Counted from the first letter of the stretch, positions 1-6,760 are shown. The stretch: 9,478 nucleotides of DNA from Candidatus Neomicrothrix sp. UBA2131 (GCA_002329075.1 DCXR01000083.1:14026-23503), one strand, 5' to 3'. The notes: a model not told the origin generated them from the sequence alone. Program-made: numbers and translations.

Positions 1-32
1 CTGTCGAGGGCGGTGCTGTCGAGGATGCTCAT
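1..32 (-). CDS. sdhA: Probable succinate dehydrogenase flavoprotein subunit, N-terminal fragment
   Basis: Only the first ten codons are inside the window, reading MSILDSTALD from an ATG two bases after the sdhC stop. The residues alone do not identify a family. The call rests on position: in actinobacteria and Bacillus, a b558-type sdhC is normally followed at once by sdhA (FAD-binding subunit that oxidises succinate to fumarate) and sdhB (iron-sulfur subunit). The TGA-CG-ATG junction suggests translational coupling with sdhC. A fumarate reductase flavoprotein would look the same here. The gene continues beyond the left edge. Confidence 0.6.
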   Translation of the reverse strand, partial: MSILDSTALD

Positions 33-34
33 CG

Positions 35-880
35 TCAATCCCCGTGTCCTTCGGCCTGTTCGGCGAGGCAGTCATTGCCCTCGACCTCTCCGACCGGACA
101 GGTGCGGTTGTCCTCGTCGACGAGGCCTGCCTGGGTGAGGATCGGGAACGAGAGGTTGCCTACCAGGATCAGGCCGGCAAGCAGCGTGGCGAGGCTCCGT
201 CGGAGGTGGTTGTAGTGGGGGTTGTTGACGCCGAGGCTCTGGAACATCGACCAGGCGCCGTGGAAGATGTGCCAGGCCAGGGCCACGTTGGCGACGATGT
301 AGAGGATCGCCACGGGAAGGGTCGACAGCGAGGTGTAGACGTTGTGGTACGGGTCTCCCGCCACGAAGTCGTCGCCCAGCCACCAACCCCAGGTCAGGTC
401 GGCCAGGTGGTAGAGGATGAACAGGGCGATGATCGGGCCGGTCCAGCGCATGGTGCGACTGGCGTAGGTGGCGGCGAGGTGTTCGCGACCGCCGGCGTAC
501 TTCTTGGCTCCGCTGACGAGGCCGGCGTTCTCGCTCGACGCGCGGCTCATGCGGCTGAGGCTGATGGCCGAGTGCAGGTGGAGGACGAACATGGAGAGCA
601 GGCCGAGGCGCAGCAGCCAGAGCACGGTGGCCTTCGGAACGAGGCCGCCGCCGATGGTGCGCAGCGATTCGGCGTATTCGTGCATGCGGGCCGGACCCTC
701 GTACACGTGGAGGTTGCCGACCATGTGGGCCAGGACGAAGCCGATCAGCCCGATGCCGGTGAGGGCCATGACCCACTTGCGGCCGACGGCGGTCTGGTAG
801 AGGTTCAGCGGGAAGGGCCACTCCCTGCCGCGGCGGTGGACCGGGGCGACGCGGTAGCGCTCGCCGGTGGTCTGTGCCAT
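35..880 (-). CDS. sdhC: Succinate dehydrogenase cytochrome b subunit (b558 family)
   Basis: This 281-residue protein is the membrane anchor of succinate dehydrogenase (complex II), which binds haem b and passes electrons from SdhB to quinone. I see five hydrophobic segments, near residues 37-58, 86-108, 145-165, 186-210 and 228-248, as expected for the one-polypeptide, dihaem type B anchor. Histidines suited to haem ligation lie in the first four: H52 (AHMVGN), H101/H103, H158 (LYHLAD) and H204/H207 (AWHIFHGAW). The segment around residues 38-58 is typical of the b558 family. The ATG at 880 is chosen because AGGAGG lies five bases upstream; a longer GTG-started frame (from 955) would add 25 residues lacking family features. 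The protein is longer than many relatives through about 30 polar N-terminal residues and a charged C-terminal tail with C261 and C271. It lies directly upstream of the probable sdhA. Confidence 0.93.
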   Translation of the reverse strand: MAQTTGERYRVAPVHRRGREWPFPLNLYQTAVGRKWVMALTGIGLIGFVLAHMVGNLHVYEGPARMHEYAESLRTIGGGLVPKATVLWLLRLGLLSMFVLHLHSAISLSRMSRASSENAGLVSGAKKYAGGREHLAATYASRTMRWTGPIIALFILYHLADLTWGWWLGDDFVAGDPYHNVYTSLSTLPVAILYIVANVALAWHIFHGAWSMFQSLGVNNPHYNHLRRSLATLLAGLILVGNLSFPILTQAGLVDEDNRTCPVGEVEGNDCLAEQAEGHGD

Positions 881-885
881 GGGTT

Positions 886-891
886 CCTCCT
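886..891 (-). promoter_or_regulatory. Strong Shine-Dalgarno site of sdhC
   Basis: The minus strand reads AGGAGG followed by AACCC and then ATG, a near-ideal site with five-base spacing. It decides the sdhC start at 880. It stands out because most other genes in the window have no comparable site. Confidence 0.85.
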
Positions 892-925
892 GATAGCGGT
901 TGCCGGGTCGTCCGGCGCTGACGAG

Positions 926-931
926 AAGGTA
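926..931 (-). promoter_or_regulatory. Possible -10 element upstream of sdhC
   Basis: The minus strand carries TACCTT, matching the TAnnnT form of actinobacterial -10 elements, about 45 bases before the sdhC ATG. I see no convincing -35 hexamer. In GC-rich DNA a lone TAnnnT is weak evidence, so this is only a candidate start for an sdhCAB transcript. Confidence 0.22.
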
Positions 932-955
932 GTGGCCCCGTCGGGGGCGGGCCAC
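932..955. other. GC-rich inverted repeat between GH2 gene and sdhC
   Basis: The arms GTGGCCC (932-938) and GGGCCAC (949-955) are perfect 7-base complements around a 10-base loop. The hairpin lies just after the stop of the minus-strand GH2 gene and before sdhC, where a terminator or attenuator would be expected. No T-run follows on either strand, so intrinsic termination is not supported by sequence. It directly abuts the candidate -10 of sdhC and could equally be an operator or a chance GC-rich stem. Confidence 0.3.
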
Positions 956-972
956 CTATGGGCGCCGGGGTT

Positions 973-3057
973 TCAGACGCCCACGACGGTGGAGGCGTAC
1001 CGGTTGGCGGCGGTGACGCCGCCTGCCGAGAGTACCAGTGTCAACTCGACGTCTCCCTCGGCGTTTCCGAGCGGCCACTCGATGCGGCCCACGTGGACGG
1101 ACGAGTCGGCCCCTACCTCTCCCTCCCAGGCCCAGGTGAGGGTCTCACCGTCTATGCCCAGATGGGCGTCTACACGCGTCGTGCCGAGGTCTTCGCGGCC
1201 GTCGTGGACGACGGCCACGTCGGTGAGCAGCACGGCGCCCCGGCGGAGTCGTTCGGGCAGTGGGTCGGCGACGACGATGGTCGTGGCGCAGGAGTCGGCG
1301 ACGGCGGCGTGGGCCGGCTTGGGCCGACGATCGTGGTCGAGGATCGAGCCGCTGATGCACGGCTCTGCGTCGAACAGGCGGTCGAGGGCGAAGCCGCCGC
1401 AGGGCTGGTACTTGCGCCGGCGCATGGCCTCGATCTGGAGGCGTAGCACAGCGGCCTGGTGGGTGCGGGTGGCGTCGGCCCAGGTGGCGAGGTCGGGGTG
1501 GTCGTCCGGTGGGAAGAGCCCCAGCAGTACCTCGATCTCGCTGTCGGGGTCGACGGTGAGCCGGCTCCAGTCGGGGTGTGGCCACCGGCCGGGGTTGAGC
1601 CCCAGGAGTTCCGGGTCGATGTCGGGCACCGAGTGGGAGCCGAACGCAGCAACGAAACCGCCGGCCCTGGGCGAGCGGCGAAGGAACTCGGTCAGGTCGC
1701 CGGCACGGCCGCCGTACCAACCGAACCGTAGGTGGGTGGCGGCATCCTCGACGACGGGTGGGCTGGGGAGCACACCGGTGTGGGCTACGACCGGTCGGGA
1801 GGGGTCGGCGCGGCGCAGGGCCCGGCGGATCGAGCGGTCCAGCACGGTGCGGTTCCAGTTGGGGCGCTGCTGTTCGAGCAGGCTGGGCGCCGGGCGGGTG
1901 GTGTCGACGGGGTCGGGTGCATCGTGGCCGCACCACACGATGACGGAGGGGTGGTGGCCGAGGAGGTCGACCATCTCGCGGGCCTGACGCATGGCCTGGC
2001 CGCGGACCGAGCGGTGGTACCCGCCCCGCATCGGCAGGTCCTGCCAGATGAGCATTCCAGCCTCGTCGGCCGCATCGTAGAGGGTCGGGTGCGAGACGTG
2101 GGCGCCGAAGCGCAGCAGGTTGATGCCGGTGTCACGGGCGAGGGCCACGTCGGCAGCGGCCGATTCCGGGGTGACGCTGGAAAGGTCTCGGCGTAGTGGT
2201 GGCACGATGCCGCCGCGCAGGAACAGTCGTTCGCCGTTGATCCGCCAGATGTGGTCGCGCATCCGGATCGAACGGAACCCGGTGCGACGGATGGCCCTGT
2301 CGCTCACGATGCTGTCCTCGGTGGTGACGGTGAGGGTCACGTCGAACAGGGGCTGGTCACCGAGTTCGCTTGGCCACCAGAGTCTGGGTCGGGGCACCCG
2401 CACGGTCCATTCGACACGGTTCTCGCCGGCGGCCAGGGGCTGCTGGTGGCGGTGGTCGACGCCCAGCACCGTCGTGTGGAAGACGACCTTCCTGGGCCGG
2501 TCGGTGTCGACGACGGCACGCAGGGCCAGCGTGGCGACGGTGGGGGACGCGTCGGTGCACACGGCCCGGACGTAGCGGAGGGGAACGGGTCCGGTTTCCC
2601 GGAGGCGGACCGGCTGCCAGATGCCGCCGGGGTTCCAGTCCCCCTGGGCGGCGCCGGTCAGGTTCCGCTGCTCGGTGCGGCCCAGCGTCGGCGGGCTGGT
2701 GACCTCGACGGCTAGGAGGTGCTCGGATTGTCTCCGGAGTTGCTGAGTCACCTCGAGGGCGTGGGTGAAGAAGTAGCCCTCGGTGGCACCGAGGTAGGAG
2801 CCGTCCAGCCAGACGTCGCCGAGGGCGAAGACGCCGTCGAGTTCGAGCCAGGTACGGCGACCCTCGTCGGGTGCCTCGGCCTCGAAGCGGGTGCGGTAGA
2901 GCAGCGGGCCGTCCTCGTCTGCGAAGTCGGGGTGCCGGCGCCAGTGGCCGGGGACCGGAATCTCGGGCCAGGCGCTGTCGTCGAGGTCGTCGTCGGGGAA
3001 GGTGCGCCTGAGGGCGTCGTCGGCGGGGTGGGCGAGCCAGAGCCCGGTCAGGTCCAT
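973..3057 (-). CDS. Glycoside hydrolase family 2 (mannosidase-like) protein, predicted catalytically inactive
   Basis: A 694-residue protein with the GH2 layout: an N-terminal sugar-binding beta-sandwich (about 1-155, with DGVFALGDVWLDG near 74-86), an Ig-like domain (about 156-265), a TIM barrel (about 270-585) and a C-terminal beta domain. The barrel resembles beta-mannosidase and exo-glucosaminidase relatives: LIWQDLP (336-342), HHPSVIVWCG (368-377) and DHDRRPKPAH (574-583). Active members read WCGNNE with the acid/base Glu and SEFG with the nucleophile Glu. This protein reads WCGHDA (375-380) and AAFG (470-473), so both glutamates are aligned with Ala. No signal peptide is evident. The ATG at 3057 is preferred because the GH2 fold begins at once (MDLTGLWLAH); in-frame sequence upstream crosses the divergent MoxR gene. 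There is no Shine-Dalgarno site, but a TAnnnT hexamer lies 8 bases upstream. The family is secure. Substrate and function are unknown. Confidence 0.9.
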   Translation of the reverse strand: MDLTGLWLAHPADDALRRTFPDDDLDDSAWPEIPVPGHWRRHPDFADEDGPLLYRTRFEAEAPDEGRRTWLELDGVFALGDVWLDGSYLGATEGYFFTHALEVTQQLRRQSEHLLAVEVTSPPTLGRTEQRNLTGAAQGDWNPGGIWQPVRLRETGPVPLRYVRAVCTDASPTVATLALRAVVDTDRPRKVVFHTTVLGVDHRHQQPLAAGENRVEWTVRVPRPRLWWPSELGDQPLFDVTLTVTTEDSIVSDRAIRRTGFRSIRMRDHIWRINGERLFLRGGIVPPLRRDLSSVTPESAAADVALARDTGINLLRFGAHVSHPTLYDAADEAGMLIWQDLPMRGGYHRSVRGQAMRQAREMVDLLGHHPSVIVWCGHDAPDPVDTTRPAPSLLEQQRPNWNRTVLDRSIRRALRRADPSRPVVAHTGVLPSPPVVEDAATHLRFGWYGGRAGDLTEFLRRSPRAGGFVAAFGSHSVPDIDPELLGLNPGRWPHPDWSRLTVDPDSEIEVLLGLFPPDDHPDLATWADATRTHQAAVLRLQIEAMRRRKYQPCGGFALDRLFDAEPCISGSILDHDRRPKPAHAAVADSCATTIVVADPLPERLRRGAVLLTDVAVVHDGREDLGTTRVDAHLGIDGETLTWAWEGEVGADSSVHVGRIEWPLGNAEGDVELTLVLSAGGVTAANRYASTVVGV

Positions 3058-3065
3058 CGGCGGGG

Positions 3066-3071
3066 ACCGTA
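3066..3071 (-). promoter_or_regulatory. Candidate -10 for leaderless GH2 transcript
   Basis: The minus strand reads TACGGT (TAnnnT form) eight bases before the ATG at 3057, with no Shine-Dalgarno between. That spacing would put the transcription start at or next to the start codon. The -35 region is not recognisable. Confidence 0.4.
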
Positions 3072-3120
3072 CCGGCCGTACGGCCTGCACCACCCGCGGC
3101 TGGTAATGGCGAGCCGGCGC

Positions 3121-3237
3121 TGCGTAACGTGAGGTCGTGACGCTTCCCACGAAGGCCGGCGAATCCCGGGCCGGTGCCTCGACGAGGTTTCTCGCCGCCT
3201 TCAGGGGATCGAACGTCGAACCTGCCGCAGTTACGCA
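3121..3237. repeat. Separated 8-base inverted repeat flanking the MoxR start
   Basis: TGCGTAAC at 3121-3128 and its exact complement GTTACGCA at 3230-3237 lie about 100 bases apart. The first copy overlaps the candidate -10 of the MoxR gene; the second lies within its N-terminal extension. They could be paired sites for a regulator of the divergent promoters, but an 8-base pair over this distance can also arise by chance. Confidence 0.2.
3125..3130 (+). promoter_or_regulatory. Candidate -10 for leaderless MoxR transcript
   Basis: TAACGT fits the TAnnnT consensus of actinobacterial -10 elements and ends exactly six bases before the GTG at 3137. The spacing implies a transcript starting on the G of the start codon. 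It supports this GTG even though no Shine-Dalgarno is properly placed. Confidence 0.5.
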
Positions 3238-4642
3238 CCCCACGACCCTCGGTCAACTCCGGGCTTCCGGCTGGGAGTCGGTGCCGGTCAAGGAGGAACT
3301 CCGGCGCAACGCCATAGTCCGCATCCGGGCGGGCGAGCCGTTGTTCCCCGAGGTGCTCGGTTTCGAAAACACCGTCCTGCCGCAGCTCGAGAATGCCCTG
3401 CTGGCCGGTCACGACGTGATCTTCCTGGGCGAGCGGGGTCAGGCCAAGACCCGTCTCATCCGCAGCCTGACCGGCCTGCTCGACGAGTGGATGCCGATCG
3501 TGGCCGGTTCCGAGATCAACGATGATCCATGGAACCCGGTGTCCCGCCACGCCATCGACCTGGTTGCCGAGCGCGGCGACGACACGCCGCTCGACTGGGT
3601 GCACCGCGATGCCCGCTACGGCGAGAAGCTGGCCACCCCCGACACGTCGATCGCCGACCTGATCGGCGAAGTCGATCCCATCAGGGTCGCCGAGGGCCGC
3701 TACCTGTCCGACGAGCTCACCCTCCACTACGGGCTGGTGCCTCGCACCAACCGGGGCATCTTCGCCATCAACGAGCTGCCGGACCTGGCGGAGCGCATCC
3801 AGGTCGGCCTGCTCAACGTGCTCGAGGAACGCGACGTCCAGGTCCGCGGCTACAAGATCCGCCTGCCGCTCGACGTGGTCATGTTCGCTTCGGCGAACCC
3901 CGAGGACTACACGAACCGGGGCCGCATCATCACGCCGCTCAAGGACCGTTTCGGCTCCCAGATCCGTACCCACTACCCGCTCGACGCCGAGGTCGAGATG
4001 GACATCGTCGAGCAGGAGGCAACGGTCCCGACCGTGGCCGACCTCACCGTGGTGGTGCCCGACTTCATGGCCCGGGTGGTTGCCATGATCAGCCAGGAGG
4101 CCCGCCGCAGCCCGCACCTCAACCAACGGTCGGGCGTGTCGGTGCGGCTGAGCGTCACGAACCTCGAGGCGGTCGTGGCCAACGCCGTCCGTCGGGCGCT
4201 GCGCTCCGAGGAGACGGTGGCGGTGCCGCGGGTGTCGGACCTCGACGCTGTGGCCGCCTCCATGTCGGGCAAGGTCGAGGTCGAGAGCCTCGACGAGGAC
4301 CGCGATGCCGAGATCCTCCAGCGCATCGTCGCATCAGCGGTGTTGTCGGTGTTCCGGGAGCAGGTGCCGGGCGGCACCCATCGGGCGATCGTCGAGGCGT
4401 TCGACGAGCACGAGGGCGTCTCTACCGGCGAAGATGTGGGGTCGGCCGCCTATGCGGTGCTGGTGGCCGAAGAGATCCCGGCTCTCCAGCCGGCCATCGA
4501 CGCCCTGCTCGCCGACGAGGACGACGCCGGCCCGGCCGTGGTCGCCAGCGCCGTCGAGTTGATCCTCGAGGGCCTGCACCTCTCCAAGCGCCTCAACAAG
4601 CACACCGCCGGCCCGAGGACCAGATACCAGGCCCGCACCTGA
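3137..4642 (+). CDS. MoxR-family AAA+ ATPase (magnesium chelatase subunit I-like, Rv0958-type)
   Basis: A 501-residue cytoplasmic AAA+ ATPase. Visible elements are the family-typical TLGQLRASG (37-45), Walker A GERGQAKT (98-105), Walker B-like IFAINE (208-213), sensor-1 region SANPEDYTNRG (252-262), an arginine-finger candidate in LKDRFG (268-273), and a helical C-terminal region ending in EGLHLSKRLNK (478-488). Walker A has Ala for the usual second Gly and Walker B has Asn for Asp. Related MoxR proteins share the former, so activity is not excluded. These ATPases remodel protein or metal complexes together with a VWA-domain partner, and the likely partner is the gene at 7920. The GTG at 3137 is the only ATG, GTG or TTG in frame that keeps TLGQLRASG. 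It gives a 36-residue N-terminal extension with less typical codons (agg, ttt, gga). Six bases separate its stop from the convergent GH1 gene. Confidence 0.92.
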   Translation: MTLPTKAGESRAGASTRFLAAFRGSNVEPAAVTHPTTLGQLRASGWESVPVKEELRRNAIVRIRAGEPLFPEVLGFENTVLPQLENALLAGHDVIFLGERGQAKTRLIRSLTGLLDEWMPIVAGSEINDDPWNPVSRHAIDLVAERGDDTPLDWVHRDARYGEKLATPDTSIADLIGEVDPIRVAEGRYLSDELTLHYGLVPRTNRGIFAINELPDLAERIQVGLLNVLEERDVQVRGYKIRLPLDVVMFASANPEDYTNRGRIITPLKDRFGSQIRTHYPLDAEVEMDIVEQEATVPTVADLTVVVPDFMARVVAMISQEARRSPHLNQRSGVSVRLSVTNLEAVVANAVRRALRSEETVAVPRVSDLDAVAASMSGKVEVESLDEDRDAEILQRIVASAVLSVFREQVPGGTHRAIVEAFDEHEGVSTGEDVGSAAYAVLVAEEIPALQPAIDALLADEDDAGPAVVASAVELILEGLHLSKRLNKHTAGPRTRYQART

Positions 4643-4648
4643 TCGGCT

Positions 4649-5866
4649 CTAGCTGAGGGACGCGTCCGGGGGGTGGCCGGTGATTCTTTGGCTGAGGTTG
4701 CGGCCGCTCTCCTTGAGGCGGCGGTCCCTGGTCACGAGGCCCCGGGGGGCGTCGAAGCCGCGGGTCCACTCGTAGCCGTCGACCAGCGAGTCGTGGAACA
4801 GGCCGGTGACGGGCACGCCGTCGGCGACGGCTGATTCGACCTGGCCGACGGTGGCCGTGAGGAGTTCGTCGCGCCAGTCGTCGTCGGTGGTGCCGACGCC
4901 GGTGGCGGCGACCACGAGGTCATTGTCGGGCAGCACCTCGTGGACCCGACGCAGTACGACGCCCAACTCCTCGGGCACCGGGCAGAAGCCGCTGCCGTCG
5001 GTGCGACCGTCGGCCGGGTACGGGTGGAACGCCCCGTGCCGGTCGATGCCGACCGGGTGGTCGGCGACGACACCGACCAGGTCGACGACGTGCTGCAGGT
5101 CGGGACGGTCGACGGCCGCCTTCCAGGGCAGGGCGAACTCGCCGTCGCCGAGCGCCCGCAGCCACGTGTCCCAGAGCACCGACTCCCACAGGCGGGCCTC
5201 CGGGCGGGCCTCGGCATCGACCGGCACCACACTCGGCAGGCCCAGCACCGCCATGACCGGCTGGCGACCCGAGGACAACAGCCGCCAGGCATCGAAGGCC
5301 GCCTCGACGATGCCCTCGACAGCCTCCCGGGCCCGCTCCGGGTCACGCCTGCCGGGTGGGCGGGCGCCGAGCAGGAAGCCCCGCAGCGCCCAGCCGATCG
5401 GGTCCTCGATGGGTGCCCAGCCGGTGGCCAGGTCGTCGAACTGCTCGGCGGTGCGGTCGACGTGACGGGCCCAGAAGCGGGTGCGTGACGAGGCGTCCCG
5501 GAAGCCCCGCTCGTCCTCGGCGAACCAGCCGGGAAGCGACGTGTGGTGCAGCGTCACCCATGTGTCCAGGCCGGCCTCGCCGGCGGCGCCCAGGACCTCG
5601 CGGTAGTGGTCGACTACGCCCGAGTCGACGACCCCGGGGCGTGGCTCGACCCGGGCCCATTCGACGGTGACCCGGACGTCGGTCAACCCGATCCTGGCCG
5701 CCAGATCGAGGTCGTCGGTGTAGTCGCTGGTGAAGCCTCCTCCGGCGCCGGAACGGGGCACCAGGTCATCGCGTTCCCAGGTCGACCAGTCGGCGGTGGG
5801 GGCCACGCCGTCGGCCGACACCGATGAGGCGGTGGCGCCCCAGCGGAAACCCTCGGGCAGCGGCAT
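4649..5866 (-). CDS. Glycoside hydrolase family 1 homologue, predicted catalytically inactive
   Basis: A 405-residue single TIM-barrel protein, slightly shorter than usual GH1 beta-glucosidases (about 440-480). GH1 landmarks run in order: LPEGFRWGA (3-11), VTVEWARVEP (66-75) for the usual RFSISWPRI strand, VTLHHTSLP (104-112), WAPIEDP followed by A, G, G and PPG at the usual spacing (150-172), and LVDGYEWTRGF plus RGLV (361-378) for LLDNFEWxxGY and FGLV. The acid/base motif NEP is EDP here (E154, D155), and the nucleophile motif ITENG is VAATG, putting Ala at 321. The glycone-binding Gln of QxEG is Ser17, and the NYY tyrosines are missing. H108, E366 and W367 are kept. Loss of the nucleophile argues against retaining hydrolysis, so a binding or regulatory role is more likely. 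The start lies 14 bases after the MaoC stop, implying co-transcription. No clear Shine-Dalgarno is seen. Confidence 0.88.
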   Translation of the reverse strand: MPLPEGFRWGATASSVSADGVAPTADWSTWERDDLVPRSGAGGGFTSDYTDDLDLAARIGLTDVRVTVEWARVEPRPGVVDSGVVDHYREVLGAAGEAGLDTWVTLHHTSLPGWFAEDERGFRDASSRTRFWARHVDRTAEQFDDLATGWAPIEDPIGWALRGFLLGARPPGRRDPERAREAVEGIVEAAFDAWRLLSSGRQPVMAVLGLPSVVPVDAEARPEARLWESVLWDTWLRALGDGEFALPWKAAVDRPDLQHVVDLVGVVADHPVGIDRHGAFHPYPADGRTDGSGFCPVPEELGVVLRRVHEVLPDNDLVVAATGVGTTDDDWRDELLTATVGQVESAVADGVPVTGLFHDSLVDGYEWTRGFDAPRGLVTRDRRLKESGRNLSQRITGHPPDASLS

Positions 5867-5880
5867 GGTTGCTGCCGGGA

Positions 5881-6723
5881 TCAGTGCCTGGTGAGCACGC
5901 CGCCGTCGAACACCACGCGGTCGTCGGTGGCCCGGGTCTGGAACAGGACCTCGTCGCCCTGGTCCCAGACGTGCACCTCGAGGGTCTCGCCGGGCACCAC
6001 GGGCGACTTGAACCGGCCGCCCATGCTGGCAAACCGGGCAGGATCCGAGTCGCACATGGCGTGCAGCAGCGCCCGGCCCGTGAACCCGTAGGTGCACAGG
6101 CCGTGGAGGATCGGCGCATCGAAGCCGGCGCCGGCGGCGAACGTGGGGTCGGAGTGCAGCGGGTTGCGGTCGCCGTTGAGCCGGTAGAGCAGCGCCTGGT
6201 CGGCGCGGGTGGGGTACGACACCACCTGGTCGGCGGCACGGTCGGGGAGTTCCCAGGTGTTGGCCGGGCCGCGGTCGCCGCCCCAGCCGCCCTCGCCGCC
6301 GATGAACAGGCCGGAACGGGTGGTCCACATCGGGTTGCCGTCGGCGTCGGCCACGTCGGACTCGAGGTAGACCAGCGCCGCCTTGCTCTTGTCGTAGATC
6401 TCGGCGACCCTGCCGGTGGCGATGGCGGTGCCCTCGGCCGGCAGCGGTCGATGGAGGGTAATGTGCTGTTCGGCGTGGAGCAGGAACATCGGGTTGAAGT
6501 CTCCGAAGCCCGGGGTGCGACCACCGCCCATGACGACCACCTGAGTGGGCAGCGCCGCCTGCGTGACGCCGTTGCTGTTCTCGGTCGTGAACTCGAGTTC
6601 GAAGCCGGTGGGGTCGGCGACGCCGGCGCCGACGCCCAGGGCGTAGAGCAGGCTGTCCTTCGAGGTCCAGGAGACCTCGCTGGGTTCGCCGACGGATCCG
6701 GCGGCATCGGGGTTGATCGGCAT
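5881..6723 (-). CDS. MaoC-family (R)-specific enoyl-CoA hydratase (hydratase 2, Rv3389c/HtdY-like)
   Basis: A 280-residue double-hotdog hydratase that would add water to trans-2-enoyl-CoA to give (R)-3-hydroxyacyl-CoA in fatty-acid or steroid side-chain metabolism. The N-terminal half matches the substrate-binding part of two-domain hydratases (LLYALGVGAG, 25-34; FTTENSNG, 45-52; LPTQVVV, 58-64). The C-terminal hotdog carries the hydratase-2 motif YRLNGDRNPLH (180-190) with catalytic D185 and H190, then PILHGLCTYG (204-213). In the usual motif, Asn183 is Ser, Thr, Gly or Cys. The protein closely recalls mycobacterial HtdY by eye, and its length is normal. The ATG at 6723 has a GGGAG site six bases upstream. 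It diverges from the phosphotransferase gene and is probably first in an operon with the GH1 homologue. The exact acyl chain used cannot be read from sequence. Confidence 0.92.
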   Translation of the reverse strand: MPINPDAAGSVGEPSEVSWTSKDSLLYALGVGAGVADPTGFELEFTTENSNGVTQAALPTQVVVMGGGRTPGFGDFNPMFLLHAEQHITLHRPLPAEGTAIATGRVAEIYDKSKAALVYLESDVADADGNPMWTTRSGLFIGGEGGWGGDRGPANTWELPDRAADQVVSYPTRADQALLYRLNGDRNPLHSDPTFAAGAGFDAPILHGLCTYGFTGRALLHAMCDSDPARFASMGGRFKSPVVPGETLEVHVWDQGDEVLFQTRATDDRVVFDGGVLTRH

Positions 6724-6729
6724 GGGAGG

Positions 6730-6734
6730 CTCCC
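6730..6734 (-). promoter_or_regulatory. Shine-Dalgarno site of the MaoC gene
   Basis: GGGAG on the minus strand lies six bases before the ATG at 6723 and supports that start. It forms one arm of a tiny palindrome, GGGAG-C-CTCCC, which reaches to the start codon and might weakly affect ribosome access. Confidence 0.5.
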
Positions 6735-6760
6735 GGTCTGGGGTACTGGCGTGTCCTGAG

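Noticed and set aside
44..1987. A very long plus-strand open frame antisense to sdhC and the GH2 gene
   Set aside because: Its translation shows no family motifs and is low-complexity (Gly, Val, Arg, Ala rich), while the minus strand encodes two clear families. Long antisense frames are common in very GC-rich DNA.
2357..4126. Long minus-strand open frame spanning the GH2/MoxR divergent region
   Set aside because: It reads antisense to MoxR and out of frame through GH2, with no recognisable motif. Both strands are better explained by GH2 and MoxR.
4658..4667. GGACGCGTCC palindrome at the convergent MoxR/GH1 ends as a terminator
   Set aside because: It is a loop-less palindrome with no T-run on either strand and lies inside the last codons of the GH1 homologue. 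Intrinsic termination is not supported.
5867..6328. Upstream extension of the GH1 homologue to 6328
   Set aside because: The extra residues overlap the MaoC gene out of frame and look like Arg/Pro-rich shadow sequence. The GH1 fold begins at the ATG at 5866.
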